NCBI GenBank assembly: GCA_039881145.1
Contig: JAYKKI010000091.1
Coordinates: 1,736,001-1,800,000 of the forward strand
Direction of reading: 5' to 3'
Length of the DNA stretch: 64,000 nt
Origin: Druceiella hillmani
Lineage: Eukaryota > Arthropoda > Insecta > Lepidoptera > Hepialidae
Each line of letters opens with the position of its first letter. Within the stretch, counting starts at the first letter, position 1. The notes under the pieces were generated by a model, which was not told the origin of the DNA, ran no database searches, and worked only from the letters and a program-made list of their open reading frames with translations. A program made the translations under genes and the position numbers. Shown one piece after another: positions 1 to 12,825 of the stretch.

Positions 1-429
1 CATACCTTGTAGCCATTAACCTGTTAATAAGGCATTTACAAAAAAAATAGGGGAACATAACAAAAGTAATATAATATTATTTTTAATTTCTTATCTCTTT
101 GTGTATTTGTCTGTTTGTGTGTCACGCATCACATAAAAATAACTTAACCAATTCGGATGGCATTTTCTGAAGAATATACGCTGTACGGGAAACTTATTCA
201 GCAAGTATCGCGTTGTGTGGATTCAATAAAAAAATTTTTTTAAATCCCAAGGGCGTATTTGCAATACCTGTGACGATTTTATAATAAAACTATTATTTTC
301 AATAAATGAAGAAAAACAAGCATTTATTGAGAATTGAGACAAACACCACACACTAACTAAACAGGCATACGGCATGAAGAATATCAACAGAGATAGAAGT
401 AAGAATAAGAATTATCCCAATTTTACAGT
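1..429. other. AT-rich left edge, no gene
   Basis: No open frame of note. The block around 95-235, with a TTTGT-rich run followed by a CAATTCGG stretch, resembles the non-coding ends of Helitron-type repeats in insects. I see no terminal hairpin or CTRR end, so I do not call an element. Confidence 0.3.
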
Positions 430-2125
430 AATTATGTTTGACTTACAGCAGTGCTGGCTCACGCTAGCAATTTCTATGGTGTCATTTTGATCAAGTAACG
501 TCATGAAGTGGCCTATTTCTGTTGATCTGTTGCTTCATTGTGACGTGAAAAAAGGACAAACAAATATACTTCCTGATTCGTAAACTTTGGGATTGCTATG
601 TTAGTTAGGATAAGATGTTTCATGTTGGAAAGTATTGTAGTTGGCCAGTATTATTACGTGGCCCGTCAAACGTCTCTGTGCAGAAATTCACGTCGATCTG
701 TTGCTCCTATGCGACGTGAAAGACGTCGCAAAGAACAAACAAACAGTATTTTTAATTCTTGATATTATTTGCGATTGTAATATTATTTAGGATTAGATTT
801 CTCGGATTGGTATTTTACATATGTCATTTCCTGTTACCCCAACTATCTCTGTGCAGTAAGTCACGTCGATATGTTGCTCCGTTGAGACCTGAAAGAAGGA
901 CAAAAAATCCTTTCGAATTTTTTTATATTCGTTGAGATTTTTATTTTAGTTAGGAAAACATTTCCTAGACTGAAAATAGTCTAGGTTATTTCCTGCCAGC
1001 TATCCCTATGCAGAAAATTACGTTGATCTGTTGCTCCATTGCGACGTGGAAGAAAGACAAACAAACACACTTTCGCATTTTGAATATTAGTTGGGATTAT
1101 AATATTAGTTAAGATTTCCCAGGTTGGTAAGTAGCCTGTATTATTTCCTGGTCCGCAAACTATTTTTGTACAAGAAATCACGTTGATCTGTTGTTCCATT
1201 GTGACGTGAAAGAAGAACAAACAAATATACTTCCCGATTTGTAAATTTTGGGTTTGCTATATTAGTTAGGATAAGATTGTCTATATTGGAAAGTGGCCAA
1301 TATTATTTCCTGCACTATGAAATATCTCTTTGGAGAAAGCCACGTCTATATGTTGCTCCGTTCAGATGTGAGAGAAGGACAAAAAACCCTTTCGAATTTT
1401 TGATATTAGTTGAGATTTTTGTTTTGAGGAAAACATTTCCTATATTGGAAAGTAGTCTGGGCTATTTTCTGGCTCATCAACCATCCCTGTGCAAAAAGTT
1501 ACGTTGATCTATTGCTCCATTGCGATGTGAAAGAAGGAAAAACAAAGACACTTTCGAAATTGTTAACATAGGTTTGGACTGTAATATTAGTTAGGAAGAG
1601 ATTTCTCGGCTTGGTAAATTAATCTATGTCATTTTATGGTCTGTCAACTATTTTTGTGCAGAAAGCCACGTTGATCTTTTGCTCCATTGCGACATAAAAG
1701 AAGGATAAACAAACATACTTCCCAATGTTTAATATTGGTCGGATTTGTTGTTTTAGTTAGGATGAGATTTCCTGGATTGGATTGGAATTGGAATCGCCAA
1801 TTATCTCTGTACTGAAAGTCACGTCGATCTGTAGCTTCATTATGATCTGAAAGAAGACATACAAATACACATGTAAACTTTTAACATTAGTTGGGATTAT
1901 CATATTAGGTAGGATGAGATTTCCCACGTCTACAAATAGCCTATGTTATTTCTAACTATCTCTGTGCAGAAAGTCACGTTGATATTTTGCTCCATTATGA
2001 CTTGAAAAAAGTACAAATAAACAGACTTTGGTATTTATGATATTAGTTAGGATTATAATATTACTTAGAATGGTATTTCTCGGGACGAAATACGGCCTAG
2101 GTTTTTTTCCGCTGCGCTAACTACC
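430..2125. repeat. tandem array of a diverged ~155-170 bp satellite unit, about 10 copies
   Basis: A landmark of the form CACGTYGATCTGTTGCTCC recurs near 521, 692, 865, 1022, 1182, 1344, 1503, 1670, 1823 and 1978, a spacing of about 153-173 bases. Each landmark is followed by a GACGTGAAAGAAGGACAAAC-like stretch, then a TTAGTTAGGAT-like stretch, then TTATTTCCTG, then CTATCTCTGTGCAGAAAG. Units differ by many substitutions and small indels, so the array is old. Short open frames inside it (for example 981-1220 on the minus strand and 1277-1507 on the plus) are by-products of the repeat and are not called as genes. Confidence 0.85.
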
Positions 2126-2830
2126 ACTATCTAAAGTTTCTAAACACAAACACGAATTGATAACAAAATGAAATAAAAAATTTATATTTAAAAAAAAAAT
2201 AAACCAAAGTATAAAAAAATGTAATAAGCAGAAAGGGTCGCGTAAAAAAGTTTATAGATACAAACCAAAATGGTTAATTGAAAAAAATACAAACACAAAA
2301 CATACTAAATTTAGAGAGCAAAATAGATTACGTAAAAAAATATAAATGCAAACACGAATTGATATTAAAAAACTTAATATTAAAAAATTCAATAAGCAAA
2401 AAGGGTCGCGTAAAGAGAGTTTATAAATAAAAACACGAATGGATAATTTAAAAAAAACAAGCCCAAAACATCAAAAATTTAATAAGTAAAAAGGATCACG
2501 TAAAAAATATATAAGTATAAACACGAATTGATTTAAGTAAAAAGTCGCGTAAAAAAAATTATAAATACAAACACAAAATAATACAAAAACAACGGTTAAT
2601 TAAACAAATTGAACCCAAAACATCCAAAACTGAGTAAAAAGGATTATGAAAAAAAATTATAAATACGAACACGAATTGATATAACAAAAATTAACTCAAA
2701 ACGTCCGAAAATTTAATAAGCAAGAAGTATCACTTTATACAAAAAAATTTATAAGTACAAACACGAATTAATACAAAAAAGACAAACCCAAAATATTAAA
2801 AAGTGAGTGAACAAAATGAAAATTTTCAAA
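2125..2830. repeat. A-rich irregular tandem repeat with AAACACGAATTGAT motif
   Basis: Directly abutting the previous array, a different unit recurs. It contains AAACACGAATTGAT, then an A-run, then AATAAGCAAAAAGGGTCGCG and TTATAAATAC. Copies are seen near 2150, 2225, 2350, 2395, 2425, 2490, 2520, 2570, 2665, 2715 and 2760, and many are partial. The period is irregular, about 90-180 bases. Confidence 0.7.
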
Positions 2831-5036
2831 TCGATTTTTTTTATTATAAATGATCGGGACCTACGATATATATTTTGAAATACACGACATATTTTAAAAT
2901 ATATTTTGCATTCAACATATAATGCATATTTTTCCATGTCCTATCAAAAAAATGTCAAAATATAATTAGTGCTAAACTAAACTTATTCGTACGATATTAA
3001 AACACAGATCCAAACCTAAGATTAAAATTAATTTAATTACATCGCTTTTTATTTTTGTTGAGTTTTAAGCGGGTGGAAAACAAGCGACATAGATCTAACT
3101 GGCACCGCGCCTGTATGCGAGGAAAAGAGGAGCAATAGACATCGCCAAAATGCGTCTTTGCATTAGAGAGGAATAATATGTTTTATTGTTTTTATTGGAA
3201 TTCTATTTACTTTCTTGCAAATAAAAATCAACAAGATTTTAAAGAAGACATGAACAGTTAGTCTTTTTAATTATATTCATAAAGAGCTATAAATAACGGA
3301 GTTAATTTGGTTTAAAATTTATGTTACGAGATGTTTTTGTTGCAATTTCAACTTAAATAAATATACGTGTTTTATATCTTATTTATTTGGTAGCCACTTT
3401 CATTTATTTCGTATTATTAAAATCATGTCGAAAGAAAATAATAATATTAGTATTATTACAGTTTTAATTCGCATTTCATCCATTTACCAGGCGAGCTAAC
3501 CAGCTAGGCTGTGTACAGTAATTTTATTTTCCACGTGCGACTTTATCAAGGCAGCCGTAACTAGTTACGGCGTTGATAATCTTCAATCTCAAAAAACATA
3601 AAAGAAGAAAGAATAGGACAACCGCAGGGGGGTTGAATTTTTAGATTCATTTAAATATTTCATACCATGAGCCAAAAGTAACCACAAATGACTGAAACCT
3701 GTTTTGTCGTGATCCCCGTGAGATCTTAATCATATGTGAGGCAAATTAAACAACTAAAAAATATTAAATGAATGCATGAACAAAAATATGAGATTACTTA
3801 TTACTAAATCACGAAAGATACTAATTACTAAAAATATCACGTTTTCTCGTGAAGCTTTTTTTTCACACCATCACATGTGCGATATCATGCTCACCTCCAA
3901 AACGAATAGAGTTTGCATCGGTTCCCCAAAATGCTTGCCAAATTAAAATTAAATTTATGTACCAAACTTTACTTTCAGAACACTTTGTTTTATATTTGTG
4001 TTTGCTTGTTAAAATAAAACTTTTTATTTCTTTTTAAAGGGGGTACCCCCTTTAGTTAATTAAGCAATCATTAGTAGTTTATTTTTCATTTTCAAAATAT
4101 GAATTGTAAGAACAAATGACTATGAAAGTGTCGGGACCTAACGTGACAAACTTTTATTCTGATCATCTTTACTTTCTCGCTTTCAAAATCTAGCACTAAT
4201 GGAATGTGATGAGTGATCTCTTAATCTCATTGATCTCGATAGTAGATGATCGACCAATTCTGGAAACATCCAGTTTTGATAAAATTTCACTGACATATTG
4301 ATTCCATTCATATTGATTCCATGTTATCTTTCCAAAATTGGTCATCCTTCACAATAAATTCATATTTCTATTTATTAGCACTAGTTCAGACCGCAAACAG
4401 GCAGTCGTCGTGGCTAGTGATGTGAAGCTGACCTTGTATTTGATAAAATTCATTTATATAAATAATGGGCACTTAATTTTTATAATGCCGTCTGCGTACT
4501 AGCCATCTGGTGTGGCTACTAGAAAAGTATAAAAGCTACTAGATAATTTATTACCAATGAATAAACCGCACTCCTCAATGTTGATATGTAAAAGTGTTAC
4601 TAATTCTCTGCGTGCAATGTATTCATTGTTTTTTCTATGTTTTTAGTCCTCTAATGTTTCTAGCATAATAAAGACTTCTAAAAAATATATATATGTATAT
4701 ATCTTATGTAGACTTATAAAAACATATCCAATAATTTAGGTGCCAGGCTATTATTGTAAACTAATATGTACAAATATATCCTAGAAAAATAAATATATTC
4801 ATCTTATATACCGTGACAATTTTTCTTATTAAATCAACATTTTAATGGCAACAAATACACAAGTGTATTTGTTGCTTTAATTCATGGATATTACCTTATG
4901 ATACATGGATATCCATGGATATTATCTCTCAATTCTCTTTCGAATAATATGACATTACATTTCGAATGTCAGAAAATATCATTGTGCTGTAGAAATTAGG
5001 TTCAAATATTAAAATGTTTTGTAATGAATGTACGTA

Positions 5037-5042
<6 letters not shown>
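2831..5042. other. intergenic, no gene recognised
   Basis: AT-rich. I see only small structure: an 18-base perfect palindrome centred near 3560 (GCCGTAACTAGTTACGGC) and a 13-bp perfect inverted repeat at 4848-4875 with a 2-base loop. Short open frames at 2749-2937 and 3849-4037 show no family features. Confidence 0.6.

Positions 5043-5100
<58 letters not shown>
5043..5100. repeat. (TA)n microsatellite
   Basis: About 56 bases of uninterrupted TA dinucleotide, followed by a T-rich stretch to about 5135. Confidence 0.97.
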
Positions 5101-5103
<3 letters not shown>

Positions 5104-5489
5104 TTCTTTTTTTTTTTATTATTTTTTTTTTATATTCCAAATTCAAATCAAACTAACAAAAATGTGGGCGAAATAATTAAGAATGGAAGAATTAATTTTA
5201 CTTAGGGACCAACTAGCCTGATAGGAGTTATTCGACTTAACAACCAGATAGGAGTTATTCGACGGAAAGCATAACTTAGCATTTTTCAGTAGTCAGATAG
5301 AAATTAACTATCGAATAAAGTCCCTAACAGAGGATTATGGTTATCTGCTACTTCAAGGCCCAGATAAGTGCTTATTGGCCAGTTAAAATGACGTTTTAAG
5401 TTATGTTTGGCAACTCGTCGTAGCGTATTTTCTCTAGTGGTTTTGCTGTGGTAACTTTGTTTTGGGTATATTTTGTCAAGACTGGGTTA

Positions 5490-6110
5490 ATGATGGATGT
5501 TTTTAACCCAATTGATGACTTGGCAATCAAAGAATACCATAAATTACTTGATTTTTAAGTGCACTTGACAAAAAAGGCAGAATTGTAAGAATGAGGTCGG
5601 ACAATTTCGCAAATGGGATAGCCAGGAATTTTGGAAAATATTTCGCCTGCAAACTATACTGCGATACTGTAGTGTACTTACTTTCATTGATTGTTAATAA
5701 ATTAAAATTAGAATAAACACAGAAAAATAAGCTTTAATTTAAACCATACAAACGCCCGTGAAAGTTAGAAATGTATACTGTTTACATATTAACCAAGTGT
5801 ACTTTTATTGTTTCAGGAATCATTGTGTTACACCAACGCAACAACTACTACTTACATTACGGTTCTAGGCAACTCGGAACTTTTATATAACAACAGGAGA
5901 TGTTGATGTATTGCATAACTCCACATTTTGTCAAATTGTAAGACGGGTGACCAGAGCCATCACTTCATTGCGAGAACAGTTTATTTCTTTACCTATAACT
6001 CGTGAAAAGAAAACCACCAATAGATACAGAGAAACAGATACCCCCTCAGACAATATTTCAACCACTCACTACAAATGTAGAAGATGAAGGAAGAATTTTT
6101 AGTATTGAAT
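5490..6110 (+). pseudogene. decayed HARBI1-like (PIF/Harbinger) transposase, N-terminal part
   Basis: The + strand carries broken pieces of a Harbinger-type transposase. Around 5490-5560 the reading MMDVFNPIDDLAIKEYH resembles the N-terminus. At 5590-5690 another frame gives RSDNFAN followed by a degraded 'W..EF...FRL' stretch. A splice-acceptor-like TTGTTTCAG precedes 5816. From there NHCVTPTQQLLLTLRFLG is a close match to the HARBI1 helix-turn-helix region, then a frameshift, then RVTRAITSLREQF near 5943-5990 in a different frame. In intact relatives these pieces form the DNA-binding half before the DDE domain. I do not see the DDE half. Frameshifts and stops make it a clear pseudogene. Just upstream (5219-5265) the 17-mer GATAGGAGTTATTCGAC is directly repeated, which may be subterminal sequence of the element. 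Confidence 0.72.
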
Positions 6111-6449
6111 ATATTGAAACTCTGGTGAATAGTGCTTGAAACATATTTTCACATTATTTTTATATTTACATTGTTACATTCTTTTGTCAATAAAAATATT
6201 AGATACTTACATTGCCTTTTTTTAAACATTTGCAAAAAAACACAAGTAACGTGCTCTTACCTATAATTCGGTACAAGTTGGGCATTGCTCCGACCATTCC
6301 AGTAAAGAAAAAAGATAGTAAAAATATATGTATACCATATCTTCACATGCGTGTTATTAAAACATAATATACATACAACGTCATGTTATATAAATTTTAG
6401 ATGAACAAGAATTAAGAGACATTACTTTCTTGCAAATTTTGTAATATAT

Positions 6450-6659
6450 TTAATTATAAGTATTACATAAAGTACCATATCTAATAATAATAAATATTAT
6501 TATAATAAATCTTCGCTTCATTGTGTTCAAAATCAGTTGAAGCAAGTCCTGAAGTTCTTCATTGCGAAGATTTCTCATTTTTACTTCGTGCTCTTCCTTC
6601 ACAAAGACCCGTTTCTTTCTTGTTAACTCTAGTTGAACTTGCATCAACTCTAGCTGCAC
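6450..6659 (-). pseudogene. antisense coiled-coil ORF, likely C-terminus of a Harbinger-associated Myb/SANT-like protein
   Basis: A 69-codon minus-strand frame encodes a charged helix (QLELMQVQLELTRKK, then KEEHEVKMRNLRNEEL). This heptad-like composition is typical of the C-terminal coiled coil of the Myb/SANT-type second protein of Harbinger elements. That protein helps the transposase bind DNA and enter the nucleus. It points toward the HARBI1-like remnant on the opposite strand, so the two would be convergent. The DNA-binding N-terminus was not found upstream on the minus strand. The frame at 6836-7024 on the same strand could belong to it but shows no recognisable motif. The family assignment is inference from composition and position. 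Confidence 0.4.
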
Positions 6660-9600
6660 TGTACTTAATTCATCCAGTTTTGCTCTCCCCCTATTTTATG
6701 TACGTTTCAAAAAATTTACACTTTAGTTTTTAGTGATCTCGTATTCCATCTAATCCATGCGCTATGAGAATCTGTAAAAATAGAATGATTATAATACCGA
6801 AAAAATAAATAACACTAATCACAATAGAAAATACCTCATTGAAGAATATGCAGACCGATGGATTGGGTGCCTCGGTCCAATTTTGTGACCTCCCCGTTCT
6901 CTTGTCGTTCCAGATTTAAACCCCCTGGTCTTCTTTTACTGGGATTGCCTGGAAAAAAGTTTATTCCAAACCTATACCAAGTATTGCCGAACGATATCGA
7001 AGAGTCTCGAAAGCTGTAGAACATGTCAGTTTACGACGACATGCGCGACTGCTGAAGGGTCGTTGTTAAGGCGATGTCGTGTATGTATTAATGCCGGTGG
7101 CCGACAATTCGAACATTTGGTTTAGTGTAGGTAATAAAATTATTACATTGTATCATTAGTTTCATTTAAACTTCTTACATCTGAATTGTGGAATCTCTCC
7201 ACTTTTACTCTGCATAGCGTCACTATCTTTCTCGCCTTTCCCCAAATTAAATAGCCTCGCTGTCTATCTCACTCATACTCATGTCCATTGACATCTGTCT
7301 CACTAAGACTATATGAATCTGAAACCTGAATCTTGCCTATAAGCGCTGAATGCTACTTTCACCGAGTAAAGGTATTGACGGGAAATGGGTTAGGTAATTG
7401 TTTAGAAAAAAATTGTTTTTTTTTCTTATTAGAGCAAGATGTAGAATGTATTTTACCATTTTGAAATCTTAATTAGTTGCGCCAACTTTTACAATAACTT
7501 GCCATGGTAATGTAGGTACATTTTTTTACAACATGAACATCAATGTTAGTTGAAAACAATTTCTTCTTATAATTTCCAAACCCGGTTTTATTTAGAATAG
7601 CAGTGTTATTTAAACGATCATTACAAAAATTAAAAATAAAACTTGAAGTAACAAACATTATGAAAAAAAAAACATTTAAAATAGATAAATTTGTTTACCT
7701 TTGTTACGAATGGTCAATTCAACTACCATAAGAGTGTATCCGAGGTAGCGAGTGTTTTTAATCAGAGCGGGCAATATACACAACCGACCACGAGCGCATC
7801 TCAGTGCATAATTACTAGCCGATGAGTTGTATCGTACCACTTGGGAAGATTGAAACAATCTTTTGCTTGACTAAATATTTTTTCTCCCTTAATATTATGT
7901 CAATATAAATTGTTTTCTATACAGATTAAAGAAGAAATGAGCATGTTAATGCTTTTTTCTCCATTTCAAATTAAAGAATAATTGCGTTAATCCTTAGCGA
8001 TTTCAACGAAGAATGAGTTGTAAAAAGCCGATAGTCATGAAATAAATATATGAAACCAATAAAAAGTAATCATCATGAGTTATAGACGAAGGTTTGATAT
8101 ATTTTATATGTCAAAATTATTATATTACATATGCCCAGAGTTTAGAGTAAACTGGGCAAAGATAGAGGTTTTTCTTCAAAAATGTAAACACGAGCTTAAT
8201 GCTAAATGAAAGACAAATCTGTCTTATTGTACTATATGAGCGTTAATAAGAATTTTTTTATAAATGTTTTTATTATGGCTGGAATGGTCAAAAACCAAGA
8301 ACTTAACCAGAACTTAAAATATAACCAAAACCTAAAAGAAGTTTATGGAGTATGTCACGTATCCTCGCACCAGACTTGAAATGTTTATTATATTTGTTTA
8401 ATAATTTCTGTGGTTTGCTTTTTCAATTCCTCTACAAAAGCTGGAAATAGCAACGTTTGAACAATTCGCCGCTAAGCATTATTTGGAGTATTATTATTTT
8501 TGTAACCTTTCTGCCGTGGATCTCATAAGCAAGGTTCCATTTATAACAGTTTTAAAAACCCAAAGACTTTTTCATCAGATCAAACCATCTTATGCTTTTG
8601 ACTATTTTTAGACGACCGTATTATCCTGTCAAAAATGAACACCTCTGCGCTACAAGCGTTCGCAATATATAAGGACCCCTGATAAATAGTGACAAACACA
8701 TAGAAAATGTACAAGTTATCTATGGACAAACACTAGTGTAATCAGAACTTGTACGCTAAATCCCTTTGATAAATGAAAAAATATCGCCATCCGATCGATC
8801 TAACGTCATTAACGGCATTTGTAACGTATCATTTATCGTTATAAATGCCGTTATTGAATTAGTACGCTGTCTTGGCTACACTTTAGCGTCACAATTAAAG
8901 AAGTTGATAATAAAATATGTCGCTATTTTCTCGTTTAATGCAGTAGCAGAGAAACAATTTTGTTTCGTCAATTCGTAGTGGACAAAATAGTGCAACAAAA
9001 TAAAAATTGAATATATATATTCAAAAAGCGTTAAAATTCATAAAAAAATATAGTATATATAATTTGCCAAAGTATATTTTAAGTAAACTAAATGTGTTAA
9101 AATATTCATAATCTGTTAATCGAAAAAACGATTTTTAATTTAAAATGTTTTATCATTTTTATACTAAGAAGAATCAGAAAATGCTAATTGGTGCATATAT
9201 ATCTTGCAAGACGTAGGTTTCCACTAAAGCTTAGCAATCGTTTGAATGCTATTTAAAATATTGCGGCGAAGATGGTAGGTCCAATCATTTTACTAATAAT
9301 AGACCAGCCAAGAAATCATTAGTCTTTTGTTTTAAAGAAATCCTGTGCTTTCTGGAACGACTCCCTAGAACATTTTATAAATAAGAATAGTAATTACCAA
9401 AAAATGTTTTAGAATTTTTTGTAATAATTTCAAAGAGTAAGTATTTAATGCCAGTTGAAGCATTTAATGTATTAGCTGTTACTAAAAGAATTCTAAATGG
9501 GGTGAAGATAATTTGCCCCAAAACGCACAAAATTATTACACTCTTAGGCTATACAAAAGTATACCAAATTGTAAAAGAAAAGAAAGACCTGTCTTTCTTA

Positions 9601-10780
9601 TATCATGTAAATTTGATAAAATGATCTTACACTATTAACTGATCTGGAATTGATAACAGATCCTCGGCACGAAATTGGCGGCAAATCAACCATTATACAG
9701 CGACCTCTGGTAGCTAGGTGTCATGGTAATATACGCTATTTGTGATAGACACAAGTCGCAACCTATAAATTAAATGTATCGCTGAGAAAATATAGTTTTA
9801 TGCTCTAAACAGTTTCATGTATTCCATATTTTAGGTGTCGTGTTGTTTAAATACGTTTTTGTGACCATTGTATCGTTATATATTTGTTTTATTAAGTATT
9901 TATAAATCTTTGTTATGTTATTAATTGGCGATCAAAATCAAAACGCCAGAATAGTCGTTTTTATTGTCGCCTCGAACCGAAAGTTGGTAAGGTTTATCCA
10001 TTATTGCTTATTACATAATATTTAAGACCACATTTCTAATATTTTTTGGAAATTTTATATTTTAACGTCGCAAAACACAATAGAGGTTTAATTGCGACTT
10101 GAGAAATATTCTTGCATACTAGAAAGTAATTCTAACACGTAGACCTCTTGTAATATTTTGAAGAACGGATTATATTTTAAAATAATACGATTATAAAAAA
10201 AACATGTATTAAAAAATTCTATGTATTAAAAAAATTACAATAATCTTCAAAGATTGACTGGTTAGTTGACAAGAAGTTGATTATTTATTTAAAAGATAAT
10301 TCTCAATTTATCCAATTGAAAATTATCTTGTAGAATGATTTTTTGAGAATTATATCGTAAGGAAGTTTATTTAAATTTGTTTACTAAACATTATATCAAA
10401 ACAAAGATTGCCTGGTCCCTAAGAAATTAAAATAGACTTTTAAGAAAGTAAATCGTTGGGAAAGAAAATGAAAAATTACAATATTTGTTTTTAATTTCAC
10501 CACCCCTTTTTAAAAATACTTTTTAGATCTTAATGTCTGTCATCTGAAATGCAATTTTCCAGATTCTCCAAACTCTGCTTTATTAGAGCCACATTCAACC
10601 AGCTCACAACCATAGGTGATGAAAGAGCTCTCGTGTATGGATACTTCAAATTTTTTAATAAAACTATTAGTGTTACAAAATAAATATATTTTAAAAAATA
10701 TTGAATATATTTGGCGTTAATTTTGTAGAAATTCATTATTCGCAATTAAATGAAACTAGAAAACATTCTTTGCTAATAGC
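6660..10780. other. intergenic, no gene recognised
   Basis: Low-complexity AT-rich sequence. Short open frames (6521-6733, 7473-7658, 7676-7858, 8766-8978) lack family motifs, splice borders or homologous context and are most likely chance. Confidence 0.55.
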
Positions 10781-10781
10781 C

Positions 10782-10820
10782 CACCTGAAGATGTTGTAAT
10801 ACAACGAAACTTAGGTCGTG
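10782..10820 (+). ncRNA. candidate type-I hammerhead ribozyme motif (Penelope-like element type)
   Basis: All core positions of a minimal hammerhead occur in the right order. Stem I 3' strand CAC is at 10782-10784. CTGAAGA (the CUGANGA core) is at 10785-10791. One bulged T is at 10792. Stem II is GTTGT/ACAAC at 10793-10797 and 10801-10805 with loop AAT. GAAA is at 10806-10809. A very short stem III (A-T and C-G pairs, loop TTAG) closes on GTC at 10815-10817, the expected cleavage site. Stem I 5' strand GTG follows at 10818-10820. Penelope-like retroelements are known to carry such minimal hammerheads. No reverse transcriptase is visible nearby, so this would be a degraded end. The bulge and 3-bp stem I leave real doubt. 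Confidence 0.4.
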
Positions 10821-12800
10821 ATAAAGAACTTAAAGAAAGTAGAATTAATATAGTTTTAACTAAAATTGGTTCCGTAAGGTTGTTAATTACTTTAACCTCT
10901 AATTCAATTTGAACGTAATTTTTAGTAAACTTACAAATATATAGTCCCTGTGTGATGAAATTAACAGTACAATAACATATGTTCCATTGTACTTGAAATA
11001 TCGTATGATGAAATAATTATCAATTTAGATGTTAAGTTTTTATTTTGTATGCATTGGTGTAGCGAGGCAGGGCATAGCCTGTCTAGAAAAAAATAATTCA
11101 AGTGAAGTTTAAAGAATGATGAAAAAAATTGTTACCGGCATGTGATTTTTTTGGAAATATTTTGAGTGATACGTATTTTTTTTTAAATAGGTATCATGTA
11201 AATTTTATAAAATAATTATGAACAAATTGGTCTTTTTGGTTTTATCGGCCCCTCCTAGGAAAAATAGAGACTTTCATTTTTCAAGACAAAAAGAAGTATG
11301 GGTTTTAACAAAAGTTTGAAAATATATCTCTTCCATTAATAGATTACGAAATATTTCTATATTTATATGGTATTTTTATAATTATTTCTATAATTACATC
11401 GTATTTGTGTATTTTTTGTTTGTTTTCAGACGTACGAGTTGCCCACAATCGTATATGCAGTTACCACCTAGTGATGTCAGATAGCTGCTTGCAGATGCCC
11501 GATGCTATTCATAACTGCATTTTCGAACTTATTTAAATTGTCTTGAACTGTGTTTTTATAATTATTGTATTTTAATAACTTATATTTCATAGTAATGTTA
11601 TTTGACATTTGTCTTTTGATTGAAATATTTTTGTCATAATGGATAATAAATAAATTTATAAAAATTAAACCTGCTCTTCTATATAATGGTTTTAATAAAT
11701 TCATAAGAATAATAATTAATGTTTCTTTGATAACGCCATCTATGAGCAATTGAGTGTAAGAGATTACGCCATCTATGGGTATTAATAATAATTACCCAAG
11801 TCTGATCAGGAAGGGTGGGGCGAGGAGAGAGAGGAGTCACTTTGGCAATGTTTGGGAAGGTATGAAAAAGTGCGACTCTTTTTTATATGGGTTATTAACA
11901 TACCCTGTTGGTGGTTACAAAAGTCCCATTACAATGAAATCAAGTTAATACTGCTTGATAATGATACACTTTATGTTCTTTAACCTAATAAAATGCATTT
12001 AACGCAACCTGGAGAAGGAAGTGTTTTTAAAACTCAAAGTAATACACTGGGCGTTTAAAAATGCCGATAGTGCAGCTACAGGAAAGAAAGAAGAACCTTT
12101 AGAAACCTATTTTGAAGTGAATCACTTAGTTTCATTCGTCCTTGATACGTCAAAACTTATTACAAATCTATATGTTAATTATTTGGAACGTGAGTGTTTG
12201 AAGTTGGTTTGTTCGTAAAATATAAAAATAGAGCAAGACTGCAGTAATTAAGTCGAAGGTAAGCGCATTCCAAAATAAGTAGAGAGTTACTTAAGGTCGA
12301 TTAGTGAAGTGCTCTCCACAAACATCAGTAACGAGAATATTGAGCAGATTTTCATTTTACTGGCCGACAATTGTCTTCTTTACATAAACAGTTTTATCAG
12401 TGAATACCGGTGTCTGTTGATGAATTTGAAATATAGTTATCGGAGGACAGTTATGAACCCGATATCACATCATGAAATGGATAAAAAATAAACCTAATGG
12501 AAACTGATTTAAAGAAGAATAAATTAAAAGTAATATTATACCAACTTTGTTGGGTTATTCAAACATTTCCGGTATAAGTGTCTAATTTTAATAATATACA
12601 GAGCATCAGTGAATGAATTAGAGTATGCTCTTTAAAAGAAAAGCATGGTGAAACACAAATGTATGTAATAACTTGTTTTGTACCTTTATACATTGTTGCC
12701 TTCAACACAGTTTAGCACACCAAAAAAGTTATTAATTCCTTAATATAGAAGACATAAATATATTAGATTAGCAACTTATGAACCCGCCATTTCTGTACAC
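10821..12800. other. intergenic, no gene recognised
   Basis: AT-rich. Frames at 11477-11749 (minus), 12021-12218 and 12309-12491 (plus) show no motif that I recognise and no splice context. Confidence 0.5.
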
Positions 12801-12825
12801 AAGCTTTTCAACTTTTTATATGTAA

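Noticed and set aside
95..235. Helitron-like non-coding block at the left edge
   Set aside because: Resemblance is only by general word pattern; no CTRR end, hairpin or Rep/helicase coding sequence seen.
5014..5205. 63-codon plus-strand frame with Tyr-Ile repeats
   Set aside because: Translation of the TA microsatellite.
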